DNA of 21,532 nt from Rhodobacter sp. (GCA_013824045.1 PNND01000123.1:1-21532), one strand, 5' to 3'. Counted from the stretch's first letter, positions 8,396 through 15,372 are shown. Notes: generated by a model from the letters alone, not told the origin. Translations and numbers: made by a program.

Positions 8396-8775
8396 TCCGC
8401 CAACAACGACAGTTGCGCCGCGAGCGCCTGCCAGCCCGAGGGTGTGGCGGCGAGCGTGGCGGTCAGCACAAGCGCACAGCGGGGCAGGTCTGCCCCGCTT
8501 TCATTTTGGGCGCCGGTCACGACATAGCGTTGCGTGATCAGGGCCGCGCCGGGGCCAATGGGGCGCAGGCGCAGCTTGCCCTTCACCAGCCGAGCCGTGC
8601 GGAAGACACCCGCGAATTCGGCGGCGAGGGCGGCCTCGATCGCCGGGCGGCCTTCGGCATATTGGCCAGTGGGGGTGATGAGGTCGGCATTTTCCTCCAT
8701 CAGGGCCGCCAGCGATGCAGCATCCTGTGCGGAAAAGGCCGAGGCGAAGGCACGGGGGAAATCTTCGGGGGTCAT
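8392..8775 (-). CDS. SnoaL-like / NTF2-fold protein
   Basis: The 127-residue product resembles the SgcJ/EcaC-type NTF2-like family: MTPEDFPRAFASAFSAQDAA, a short-helix pattern LAALMEENADLITPTGQYAE, and beta strands around KLRLRPIGPGAALITQRYVV. These cone-shaped proteins bind small molecules or act as simple hydrolases or isomerases; the substrate is not visible here. It is the last gene of the minus-strand run that includes DUF1638 and the corrinoid protein, separated from DUF1638 by 42 bases with a hairpin that covers its ribosome site (GGACAGG). Its stop overlaps the stop of the DUF3563 gene. Membership in the broad fold is fairly sure; the function is unknown. Confidence 0.75.
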   Translation of the reverse strand: MTPEDFPRAFASAFSAQDAASLAALMEENADLITPTGQYAEGRPAIEAALAAEFAGVFRTARLVKGKLRLRPIGPGAALITQRYVVTGAQNESGADLPRCALVLTATLAATPSGWQALAAQLSLLAD

Positions 8776-8778
8776 AAG

Positions 8779-8806
8779 CCTGTCCTGCTTTTGGCGGCAG
8801 GATAGG
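8779..8806 (-). other. Intercistronic hairpin covering the ribosome site of the SnoaL-like gene
   Basis: In plus-strand terms CCTGTCCTGC (8779-8788) pairs with GCAGGATAGG (8797-8806), ten pairs with one G-U, around an 8-base loop. Read on the minus strand, the 3' arm contains GGACAGG, the likely ribosome site for the ATG at 8775. It could limit translation of that gene or mark the 3' end of the DUF1638 message. Confidence 0.4.
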
Positions 8807-8817
8807 CGAGGCGGGCG

Positions 8818-9480
8818 TCAGGGGCCAGCCACGCGGGCGAGGGCGGGGGCCAGATCGCCGTAACCGGTGAATCTCCGCTCATAGGCGAGGCCGAGGCGGG
8901 CGGCGCAGTCGCGGGCCTTGGCATCCAGTGCCGGATCGTCAAGCTGGGCCTGATAGACGAGTTTGGTGTAATTGCCGAAATACATGTCGCGCAGTTCGGG
9001 GTGGCGGTCGAGCCCCATGGGGCGCCAGACGAAGGCATCGAACTGCCGGACGAGGAAATCGGTCAGGTAGAAGGCGGTGAATTCGGTTTCCGCCTTTTCG
9101 GCAAAGGCTGCGTTGCCTTCAAAAAACGAATAACAATGCGGGCCTTCGACCATCTCCACGCCCAGTTCCTTGCACTTTTCCTGCAAGAGGCCGCCAGTTC
9201 CGCAATCGGCATAGACGACGAAGAGCCTGTCATAGGCGGCGCGGTGCTGGGCAACGGAGGCCTCGACAGCGGTGGGGATGCGGTCGGGCCAGAGATGGAG
9301 GTTGGCGGGCAGGCATTGCAGATCGAGGTGGTCCCAGCCGTTGGTCTTCTTTAGCGCGAGAATTTCATGGGCCAGCGCGCCGCAAGCAATGAGCAGGACG
9401 CGGCCCTGCGCTGAGGGTGCGAGGCCCTGTTCGGTGAGAGTCGTGTCGTCGAGGGTGGCCGTATCGCCGGTCAGCGCCAT
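8818..9480 (-). CDS. DUF1638 domain protein, corrinoid-associated
   Basis: The 220-residue cytosolic protein carries the DUF1638 pattern: LLIACGALAHEILAL (Cys33), the LPANLHLWPDRI segment, VVYADCGTGG (Cys93) and EGPHCYSFFEG (Cys116). The three Cys-containing motifs look like metal or cofactor ligands. DUF1638 genes occur in methanogens and in Rhodobacterales beside corrinoid proteins and methyltransferases, so a helper role in corrinoid methyl transfer is likely, but the activity is not established to my knowledge. The start ATG lies inside the end of the upstream small membrane ORF (overlap of 10 bases), which suggests translational coupling. The corrinoid gene lies 300 bases upstream on the same strand. 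Confidence 0.85.
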   Translation of the reverse strand: MALTGDTATLDDTTLTEQGLAPSAQGRVLLIACGALAHEILALKKTNGWDHLDLQCLPANLHLWPDRIPTAVEASVAQHRAAYDRLFVVYADCGTGGLLQEKCKELGVEMVEGPHCYSFFEGNAAFAEKAETEFTAFYLTDFLVRQFDAFVWRPMGLDRHPELRDMYFGNYTKLVYQAQLDDPALDAKARDCAARLGLAYERRFTGYGDLAPALARVAGP

Positions 9481-9629
9481 TGCCGAGCGCCGAGGATCAG
9501 GCTGCCAGCCAGCGCGGCAAGGCCGAGCGCCACCAGCGGCAGATCGGCCCAGACGGCAAGGCCGATGGTCGCCCCGGCGGCGAGGATCACGAAGGTGATA
9601 AGGGCGAGGAAATGGGTGAGTGGCATCAT
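9471..9629 (-). CDS. Small two-helix membrane protein (52 residues)
   Basis: Reading the minus strand from the ATG at 9629 gives a 52-residue protein: MMPLTHFLALITFVILAAGA, then a turn near AVWADLP, then a second hydrophobic helix LVALGLAALAGSLILGARQ ending in WR. The stop at 9471-9473 lies inside the DUF1638 gene, whose ATG is at 9478-9480, so the reading frames overlap by 10 bases. GGGGAAAGG precedes it by about nine bases; in-frame ATGs at 9638 and 9626 are alternatives. Length, two clean hydrophobic helices with a positive tail, ribosome site and overlap all support a real gene. No family recognised. It may tether or assist the neighbouring corrinoid-related proteins at the membrane; that is inference. 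Confidence 0.7.
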   Translation of the reverse strand: MMPLTHFLALITFVILAAGATIGLAVWADLPLVALGLAALAGSLILGARQWR

Positions 9630-9655
9630 GGACGGCATCCTTTCCCCGTAAAGAT

Positions 9656-9775
9656 GGCCCTGAAAGGCAAGAAAGCCAAGGGCCTGTCGCGGAAGGGTGA
9701 TGAGCGGGGGGCGACCCCCTGACGGAATGGAAGGGCTTTGCCCTTTAGGCCCCTCTCCCGCGTGGCGGGAGAGGG
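9656..9775. repeat. Cluster of four hairpins after the corrinoid gene
   Basis: Four inverted repeats follow one another between the corrinoid gene and the small membrane gene. They are GGCCCT/AGGGCC (9656-9684, with inner GGC/GCC), GGGGG/CCCCC (9707-9719), AAGGGC/GCCCTT (9731-9745), and the strongest, CCCTCTCCCGC/GCGGGAGAGGG (9751-9775, 11 perfect pairs, 3-base loop). The last starts 11 bases past the corrinoid stop on the minus strand. It looks like a REP-type or 3'-stabilising element. No T-run follows, so a classical terminator is not supported. Confidence 0.6.
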
Positions 9776-9785
9776 AGAGCGCGCG

Positions 9786-10484
9786 TCAGGCGCTGATCTG
9801 GTTGTGCTTGCGGGCGACGAATTGCTTTGCAGTTTCCACCGCAACGGCGGCGTCGCGGCAATAGGCATCGGCGCCGATGGCCTTGCCGAATTCCTCGTTC
9901 AGCGGTGCGCCACCGACGAGAACGATGTAATCGTCGCGCAGACCCTTTTCCTTCATCGTGTCGATCACGACCTTCATGTAGGGCATGGTCGTGGTCAGCA
10001 GGGCCGACATGCCGAGGATATCGGGCTTTTCAGCCTCAAGCGCCTCAAGATACTTCTCAACAGAGTTGTTGATGCCGAGGTCGAGCACTTCGAAGCCCGC
10101 GCCTTCCATCATCATGGCGACGAGGTTCTTGCCGATGTCGTGGATGTCGCCCTTGACGGTGCCGATCACCATCTTGCCCATGCGCGGTGCGCCGGTTTCC
10201 ACCAGAAGCGGCTTGAGGATGAACATCCCGGCCTTCATCGCGTTGGCGGCAAGCAGCACTTCGGGCACGAAGAGGATGCCATCGCGGAAGTCGGCGCCAA
10301 CGATGGTCATCCCGGCGACGAGCGCCTTGGTGAGCACGTCATAGGGCGTCCAGCCGCGTTCGATGAGGATGTTGACGCCTTCCTCGATCTCTTCCTTCAG
10401 GCCATCGTAGAGGTCGTCATGCATTTGCAGGACAAGCTCGTCATCGGAAAGCTCGGACAGGATGATTTCGTCTTCGTCGGCCAT
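9786..10484 (-). CDS. Corrinoid (B12-binding) methyltransferase protein
   Basis: This 232-residue protein is of the MtbC/MttC/MetH-cobalamin-domain type that carries a methyl group on cobalt between two methyltransferases. The N-terminal four-helix cap domain spans about residues 12-98 (GLKEEIEEGVNILIERGW, DGILFVPEVLLAANAMKAGM). The B12-binding Rossmann domain follows, with the key motif GDIHDIGKNLV (Asp113, His115, Gly118), the MSALLTTTM segment (about 159-167) and LVGGAPLN (189-196). His115 should be the lower cobalt ligand. The start at 10484 follows AAAGGGA. The partner methyltransferases are not in the window. In Rhodobacterales such proteins serve glycine-betaine or trimethylamine-type demethylation or a split B12 methionine synthase; the sequence alone does not decide. 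Confidence 0.92.
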   Translation of the reverse strand: MADEDEIILSELSDDELVLQMHDDLYDGLKEEIEEGVNILIERGWTPYDVLTKALVAGMTIVGADFRDGILFVPEVLLAANAMKAGMFILKPLLVETGAPRMGKMVIGTVKGDIHDIGKNLVAMMMEGAGFEVLDLGINNSVEKYLEALEAEKPDILGMSALLTTTMPYMKVVIDTMKEKGLRDDYIVLVGGAPLNEEFGKAIGADAYCRDAAVAVETAKQFVARKHNQISA

Positions 10485-10517
10485 GGTGGCGATCCCTTTG
10501 GGGTAAGCGTTCGTAGC

Positions 10518-10543
10518 CTGCATGATCCGAAAGCGGCATGCAG
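10518..10543 (-). other. Hairpin in the corrinoid gene leader
   Basis: CTGCATG (10518-10524) pairs with CATGCAG (10537-10543), with an inner CCG/CGG helix and an AAAG tip, 34 bases before the corrinoid start on the minus strand. It could be an operator or an mRNA hairpin. It is too small for a cobalamin riboswitch, and no B12-box was seen. Confidence 0.35.
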
Positions 10544-10618
10544 ACTTATCGGATAGCGACATGCCCCGAATGAAAGCCGACAGCAAGGGGTCGGTTATGG
10601 GTTGGCGGTGAAATGGGC

Positions 10619-10648
10619 GTGACATTTGTTCTATCTTTGTTCTAGTTT
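10619..10648 (+). promoter_or_regulatory. LexA (SOS) box within a candidate promoter
   Basis: GTTC (10628-10631), seven bases TATCTTT, GTTC (10639-10642) is an exact alphaproteobacterial LexA box (GTTC-N7-GTTC), 11 bases before the radical SAM start. It lies between a -35-like GTGACA (10619-10624) and a weak -10-like TAGTTT (10643-10648), spacing 18, where LexA would block polymerase. The divergent corrinoid gene starts at 10484, about 145 bases away, so the box most likely controls only the radical SAM gene. Confidence 0.75.
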
Positions 10649-10653
10649 GGGGC

Positions 10654-11736
10654 ATGGAAAAAGCCGATGGGATGTTGCCGGGGCGCAGGGTGCGGGCGCG
10701 GGGGGTGCTGTCGAATGCGGCAGGCCGGTTCGAGACGCATGGCGTGGCGGGGTTTGCCGATGGCTGGGAGCCGGTTGAGGACCATCTGGTCCGCACCGAG
10801 GTGCGGGTGGAGCGGGCGCGGTCGGCCTTGAGTTACAACCGGTCGCCGGATCTGCCCTTTGACCGGTCGGTGAACCCGTATCGGGGCTGTGAGCATGGCT
10901 GTGTCTATTGTTTTGCGCGGCCGAGCCATGCCTTTTTGAACCTGTCGCCGGGGCTCGATTTCGAGACGAAGCTGATCGCGCGGCCGGGGATCGGGGCGGT
11001 TTTGGCGCGGGAGTTGCGGGCGAAATCCTATCATGTGGCGACGGTTGCGATTGGGACGAATACCGATCCCTATCAGCCCTGCGAGGCGGAGTATCGCGTG
11101 ATGCGCGAGGTGGTGGAGGTGCTTGCGGGGTGCGATCATCCTTTGGCCATCACCACGAAAGGGACGCTGATCGAGAGGGATCTGGATCTGCTGGCCCCGA
11201 TGGCGGCGAAGGGGCTGTTGCGGGTGGGGGTGTCGGTGACGACGCTGGACGCGGGCCTGTCGCGGCGGATGGAGCCGCGCGCCGCGCTGCCCGCGCGGCG
11301 GCTGGAGGTGATCCGGCGGCTGAGCGCGGCGGGGGTGCCGGTGCGGGTGATGGTGTCGCCGGTGATCCCCGGTCTGACGGATCACGAGATGGAGAGCATT
11401 CTGGCGGCGGCGAAGGAGGCAGGCGCGGTGGGGGCGTCGTGGATCATGCTGCGCCTGCCGCTGGAGGTGGCGGGGCTGTGGCGGGAGTGGCTGGAGGCGG
11501 CGGAGCCGGGCCGTGCGGCCAAGGTGATGGCGCGGGTGCGCGAGGCGCGGGGGGGCAAGGATTACGATGCCGAATGGGGCAAGCGGATGCGGGGCGAGGG
11601 GCTGTTTGCGGGCCTGATCGCGCAGCGGTTCGACAAGGCGGTGGCGCGGCTGGGGCTGGCGCAGGCCTTGCCGCCGTTGCGCTGCGATCTGTTCCGACCG
11701 CCCGTCTTGCCGGGGGATCAGTTGGCGCTGTTCTAG
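10654..11736 (+). CDS. PA0069-family radical SAM protein (SplB-like)
   Basis: The 360-residue protein has the radical SAM cluster motif C-x3-C-x2-C in [17 protein letters not shown] (Cys79, Cys83, Cys86), which binds the 4Fe-4S cluster used to cleave S-adenosylmethionine. TIM-barrel features follow: [20 protein letters not shown], the ITTKG strand, and [14 protein letters not shown]. It matches the PA0069 / Rv2578c family, related in sequence to spore photoproduct lyase, whose reaction is not well defined. The LexA box directly upstream suggests a DNA-damage role. The ATG at 10654 is very close to the predicted transcription start, so either the mRNA is nearly leaderless or translation begins at the next ATG (10672). 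The stop shares CTAG with the convergent purD stop. Confidence 0.88.
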   Translation: MEKADGMLPGRRVRARGVLSNAAGRFETHGVAGFADGWEPVEDHLVRTEVRVERARSALSYNRSPDLPFDRSVNPYRGCEHGCVYCFARPSHAFLNLSPGLDFETKLIARPGIGAVLARELRAKSYHVATVAIGTNTDPYQPCEAEYRVMREVVEVLAGCDHPLAITTKGTLIERDLDLLAPMAAKGLLRVGVSVTTLDAGLSRRMEPRAALPARRLEVIRRLSAAGVPVRVMVSPVIPGLTDHEMESILAAAKEAGAVGASWIMLRLPLEVAGLWREWLEAAEPGRAAKVMARVREARGGKDYDAEWGKRMRGEGLFAGLIAQRFDKAVARLGLAQALPPLRCDLFRPPVLPGDQLALF

Positions 11737-12994
11737 AGCGCCCGCCAGCCGATATCGCGGCGGCAGAAGCCTTCCGGCCAGTCGATGGCATCGACCATGG
11801 CATAGGCCTTTGCCTGCGCCTCGGCCAGCGTGGCCCCGCGGGCGGTGACGTTCAGGACGCGGCCCCCGGTGGCGGTGATCTGGCCGTCGCGTTCGGTGGT
11901 GCCGGCGTGGAAGACCATCTGCGACGAGGTTTCGGGCAGGGCGTCGAGGCCGCGGATGATGGATCCCTTGCTGTAGGGGCCGGGATAGCCTTTGGCGGCC
12001 ATGACCACGGTCAGGGCATGGTCATCGGCCCAGTTCACGCGGGCCTGATCCAGCCGACCTTCGGCGCAGGCGAGCAGCAGATCGAGCGCCTGCGCGCCGA
12101 GGCGCATCATCAGGACCTGACATTCCGGGTCGCCGAAGCGGGCATTGTATTCAACAAGGCGGCCTTGGCCGTTTTCGATCATCAGACCCGCGTAGAGAAC
12201 CCCCTGATAGGGCGTGCCGCGCCGGGCCATTTCGCGGATGGTGGGAAGGACGATTTCGTCCATCGCGCGCTGGGCGATGGTGTCGGACAGGACCAGGGCG
12301 GGGGAATAGGCGCCCATGCCGCCCGTGTTGGGGCCGGTGTCGCCGTCGCCCACACGCTTGTGATCCTGAGCCGTGCCGATGGGCAGGGCATGGGTGCCAT
12401 CGGTGAGGATGAAGAAGGAGGCCTCTTCACCCGTCATGAATTCCTCGATCACCACTTCAGCGCCTGCGGCCCCGAATTCGCCGCCGAACATGTCGTCGAT
12501 GGCGGCGAGGGCCTCTCCAGGGTCATGGCGACGATGACACCCTTGCCTGCGGCGAGGCCGTCGGCCTTGACCACGATGGGCGCGCCTTGCGCGGCGACAT
12601 AGGCGCGGGCGGGGGCAGCTTCGGTGAAGCGGGCATAGGCGGCGGTGGGGGCGGCGCAGGCGTCGCAGATTTCCTTGGTAAAGGATTTGGAGGCTTCGAG
12701 TTTGGCGGCCTCGGCCGAGGGGCCGAAGGTCAGGAGGCCAGCGGCGCGGGTGGCATCGGCCACGCCTGCGGCGAGGGGGGCTTCTGGGCCGACGATGACG
12801 AAGTCGATGGCGTTTTCTTCACAGAAGGTGACGACAGTCTGGCCCGACAGGATGTCGATATCGGCGCATTCCGCTAGCAGGGCGATGCCCGCATTGCCGG
12901 GGGCCACGATGAGGCGGTCGGTCTTGGGGTTCTGCTTGACGGCCCAAGCGAGGGCATGTTCGCGGCCACCGGAGCCGAGGATGAGGATGTTCAT
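11733..12994 (-). pseudogene. purD: Phosphoribosylamine--glycine ligase, frameshifted
   Basis: PurD makes glycinamide ribonucleotide, the second step of purine synthesis. The start at 12994 (MNILILGSGGREHALAWA) follows AGGGGG. The ATP-grasp part begins normally ([22 protein letters not shown]), but near 12512-12518 the frame shifts. The downstream part continues in another frame from about [20 protein letters not shown] through [32 protein letters not shown] and RFGDPECQ to the end [10 protein letters not shown]. The DNA reads CTG GAG AGG where CTG GAG GAG GCC is expected, so one G is missing from a GAGGAGG tract. All conserved regions are otherwise intact, about 420 residues as in normal PurD. 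Because purD is needed for purine synthesis, a sequencing or assembly error is more likely than true loss. Confidence 0.9.
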
Positions 12995-13028
12995 GGTTGC
13001 GCCCCCTGCTTGGCCTTTTGCTTCGGGC

Positions 13029-13057
13029 GTCATAGGGTTCTGGTGTCAGGGAGGCAA
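13029..13057 (-). promoter_or_regulatory. Candidate purD promoter
   Basis: On the minus strand, TTGCCT (13057-13052), a 17-base spacer and TATGAC (13034-13029) make a reasonable sigma-70-type promoter. It would start transcription about 28 bases before the purD ATG. On the plus strand, TTGGCC (13010-13015) and TAGGGT (13033-13038), spacing 17, could serve the divergent gene at 13061. Confidence 0.45.
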
Positions 13058-13060
13058 GAC

Positions 13061-13330
13061 ATGGGACCGAACTTCGAAATCGGGGGCGGCAAAGAGATCG
13101 GTCGGGGCGGGACGAAAAAGCCGCGCCCGTCTGTCTTTGTGCGGGTTCTGGAGGTGGCGGGGTTGGCGCTGGTTGCTTATGGTTTGGGGACAAGTCGCTT
13201 TGTCCTCGCAGCCCTTGGCGGCGGAGTGATCTTTCTCAGCTATACGGTCTATCGTCGAAAGCATCGCCCGTTCCAGCAGAACGGATCAGATAGAGACCAG
13301 CGCACGGACACGGATGGAGGCAGCGACTGA
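13061..13330 (+). CDS. Small membrane protein upstream of xseA
   Basis: An 89-residue protein with a Gly/Lys-rich N-terminus (MGPNFEIGGGKEIGRGGTKK), two adjacent hydrophobic helices (about residues 28-43, VLEVAGLALVAYGLG, and 46-62, FVLAALGGGVIFLSYTV), then the positive YRRKHR and a polar acidic tail. GGGAGG lies seven bases before the ATG at 13061. The stop TGA overlaps the xseA ATG by one base (TGATG), so the two are probably co-translated. No family recognised. A link with exonuclease VII is suggested only by position. Confidence 0.75.
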   Translation: MGPNFEIGGGKEIGRGGTKKPRPSVFVRVLEVAGLALVAYGLGTSRFVLAALGGGVIFLSYTVYRRKHRPFQQNGSDRDQRTDTDGGSD

Positions 13331-14889
13331 TGGACCTGTTCGAGGATACCCCGCCGCCGCAGGGCAATCAGCCGGAATATACCGTGTCGGAGCTGTCCGG
13401 CGCGGTGAAGCGGGTGATCGAGGGGGAATTCGGTCTGGTCCGCGTGCGGGGCGAGGTGGGGCGGGTGTCGCGCCCGGCCTCGGGTCATCTGTACTTTGAC
13501 CTGAAGGATGATCGCAGCGTGATTGCGGCGATCAGCTGGAAGGGGCAGGTCGCCAAGATGCAGGTCCGCCCTGAAGAGGGGATGGAGGTTGTGGCCACGG
13601 GGCGGATGACAACCTTTCCGGGGCAGTCGAAATATCAGCTGATTGTGGAGGATGTGGCCCCGGCCGGGGCCGGTGCGCTGATGGCGATGCTGGAGAAGCG
13701 CCGCGCGGCGCTGGCGGCGGAGGGGCTGTTCGATGCGGATCGGAAGATGGCTATTCCCTTTCTGCCGGGGGTGATCGGGGTGGTGACCTCGCCCTCAGGC
13801 GCGGTGATCCGGGATATCCTGCATCGCTTGCGCGACCGCTTTCCACGCCATGTGCTGATCTGGCCGGTGGCGGTGCAGGGGCAGGCCTGCGCGCCGGAGG
13901 TGGCGGCGGCGATCCGGGGGTTCAATGCGATCGAACCGGGTGGAGCGGTGCCGCGCCCGGACCTGATCATCGTGGCGCGGGGCGGCGGTTCGCTGGAGGA
14001 TCTGTGGGGGTTCAACGAAGAGATCGTGGTGCGGGCGGCGGCGGCCTCCGGCATCCCGCTGATTTCCGCTGTGGGGCATGAGACGGATACGACGCTGATC
14101 GACTTTGCCGCCGACCGGCGGGCGCCCACGCCCACGGCGGCGGCGGAAATGGCGGTGCCCGTGCGGCTGGAACTGCTGGCGGCGGTGGATGGGTTGGGCG
14201 CGCGGGCGGTGCGGGCGGCGGTGGCGGGCGTGGGCCTGCGCGGGCAGCGGCTGCGCGATCTGGGCCGGGCGCTGCCGCGACCTGAGGTGTTGACGCAGGG
14301 GGCGGCGCAGCGGCTGGACCTGTGGGGCGGGCGGCTGGGCGCGGCGTTGGGAATGGCGGCGGCGAAGAAGCGGCAGGTGTATGAGGCGCGGGCGGGGCTG
14401 GTGCGGCCCGAACTGCTGCTGGGGCTGGTGGCGCATCGGCGGCGGGATCTGGGCGAGCGGGCGCGGGGGCTGGACATCGCGCTGGAGCGGCCGATGGAGC
14501 GGGTGCAGGCACGGGTGCAGGTGCTGGGCGAGCGGTTGCAGCCGGCCTTGACGCGGGTGATCGCGGGGGCGGAGCGGACCACGCGCGAGGGGCGGGGCAA
14601 GCTGGTGCCTCTGGCCGAGCGGCTGGAGGCGGCGCCAGCGGCGCGGTTCGAGCGACTGGCGCAGCGGCTGGAGGCGCTGGACCGGACGCGGGTGACGCTG
14701 GGCTATGCCGAGACGCTGCGGCGCGGCTATGCGGTGGTGCGCGGGGATGGCGCGGTGGTGACGACCAAGGCCGGGGCGGAAAAAGCGGCGGCGCTGGAGA
14801 TCGAGTTTGCCGATGGGCGCTTGGCGCTGGGCGGTAAGGGACGGGCGCGCAAGGCGGAGGGTGGGCCGGAGCAGGGGAGTTTGTTCTGA
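13330..14889 (+). CDS. xseA: Exodeoxyribonuclease VII large subunit
   Basis: XseA with several XseB copies forms exonuclease VII, which degrades single-stranded DNA from both ends and acts in repair. The 519-residue product begins with the OB-fold domain (EYTVSELSGAVKRVIEGEFG, VRGEVGRVSRPASGHLYFDL). The catalytic domain follows (GVIGVVTSPSGAVIRDI, ARGGGSLEDLWGFNEE, SAVGHETDTTLIDFAADRRA, PTPTAAAEMAVP). A long Arg/Ala/Leu-rich coiled region then runs to the C-terminal segment LGYAETLRRGYAVVRGDGAV. It is somewhat longer than the E. coli protein (about 456), mainly in the helical region. The start ATG overlaps the previous stop. The small subunit gene xseB is not in the window. Confidence 0.96.
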   Translation: MDLFEDTPPPQGNQPEYTVSELSGAVKRVIEGEFGLVRVRGEVGRVSRPASGHLYFDLKDDRSVIAAISWKGQVAKMQVRPEEGMEVVATGRMTTFPGQSKYQLIVEDVAPAGAGALMAMLEKRRAALAAEGLFDADRKMAIPFLPGVIGVVTSPSGAVIRDILHRLRDRFPRHVLIWPVAVQGQACAPEVAAAIRGFNAIEPGGAVPRPDLIIVARGGGSLEDLWGFNEEIVVRAAAASGIPLISAVGHETDTTLIDFAADRRAPTPTAAAEMAVPVRLELLAAVDGLGARAVRAAVAGVGLRGQRLRDLGRALPRPEVLTQGAAQRLDLWGGRLGAALGMAAAKKRQVYEARAGLVRPELLLGLVAHRRRDLGERARGLDIALERPMERVQARVQVLGERLQPALTRVIAGAERTTREGRGKLVPLAERLEAAPAARFERLAQRLEALDRTRVTLGYAETLRRGYAVVRGDGAVVTTKAGAEKAAALEIEFADGRLALGGKGRARKAEGGPEQGSLF

Positions 14890-14905
14890 GGCATCGCTGC
14901 GACTG

Positions 14906-14948
14906 CAAAAATCTTGGAAGATTTTTGTAAATTTCTTTGAAGAAATTT
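14906..14948. repeat. Double-hairpin element, copy 1
   Basis: Two AT-rich perfect inverted repeats stand side by side in an otherwise GC-rich region. The first is CAAAAATCTT / AAGATTTTTG (14906-14927) with a GG loop. The second is AAATTTCTT / AAGAAATTT (14929-14948) with a TG loop. The element lies between the convergent xseA and secreted-protein genes, 16 bases past the xseA stop and 7 bases past the minus-strand stop. The T-runs in the stems could allow termination in both directions. Copy 2 is at 20382-20425. Confidence 0.75.
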
Positions 14949-14955
14949 GGTCGGC

Positions 14956-15372
14956 CTAGACGCCGACCTCCGGGCCGGGGCAGCTGAGCGGTTGGTCGCT
15001 CTGGCCGACCTCGGACAGGGAGGTGCCACCATCGGCGCCCATGAATATGGCGCGCAACCCGCTGTCTTCGCGGAAGAAGCGCCAGCATTGCGGCTGCAGG
15101 TCATTGTCGTAGAGAAAGCAGATATTGCCCTGATCTTCGAACCAATGGCCGTATTGGCATTCGTCTTCGGTGAAGGCCCAGATGACGCGGCGGTTGGGCA
15201 AGTATTGCTCGGCCCCCCAGACCACACCGTCCTGCGCATAGGAGAGGGTCTTGCCGGTGGCATAGGCCTCAAACTCGGCGGCGCTGAGGGGCGCGTCGGC
15301 GACCTGCAGCAGGTCATTTGCCAGCGCGGGTGCAGCGAGGGCGAGGCAGAAGGTCAGGGTGGCAAGGCGCAT
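14956..15372 (-). CDS. Secreted protein of unknown function
   Basis: The 138-residue product starts with a typical Sec signal peptide, MRLATLTFCLALAAPALAND, with cleavage expected after ALA (residue 18). The mature part of about 120 residues has aromatic and Cys-rich stretches (YAQDGVVWGAEQYLPNRRVI, ECQYGHWF, CFLYDNDLQPQCWRFF) with four cysteines that could form two disulfides in the periplasm. The pattern of Gly/Asp turns and Trp-containing strands suggests a small beta-barrel or lipocalin-like fold, but no family was recognised. It is 53 bases downstream of the AlkB-like gene on the same strand and may be co-transcribed with it. The ATG at 15372 is chosen because it begins the signal peptide. 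Confidence 0.8.
   Translation of the reverse strand: MRLATLTFCLALAAPALANDLLQVADAPLSAAEFEAYATGKTLSYAQDGVVWGAEQYLPNRRVIWAFTEDECQYGHWFEDQGNICFLYDNDLQPQCWRFFREDSGLRAIFMGADGGTSLSEVGQSDQPLSCPGPEVGV

Noticed and set aside
9654..9722. A 22-codon basic ORF (MALKGKKAKGLSRKG) on the plus strand
   Set aside because: No ribosome site; its bases are accounted for by hairpins between minus-strand genes.
10485..10653. Cobalamin riboswitch before the corrinoid gene
   Set aside because: The 169-base region lacks a B12-box-like motif and shows only a small hairpin.
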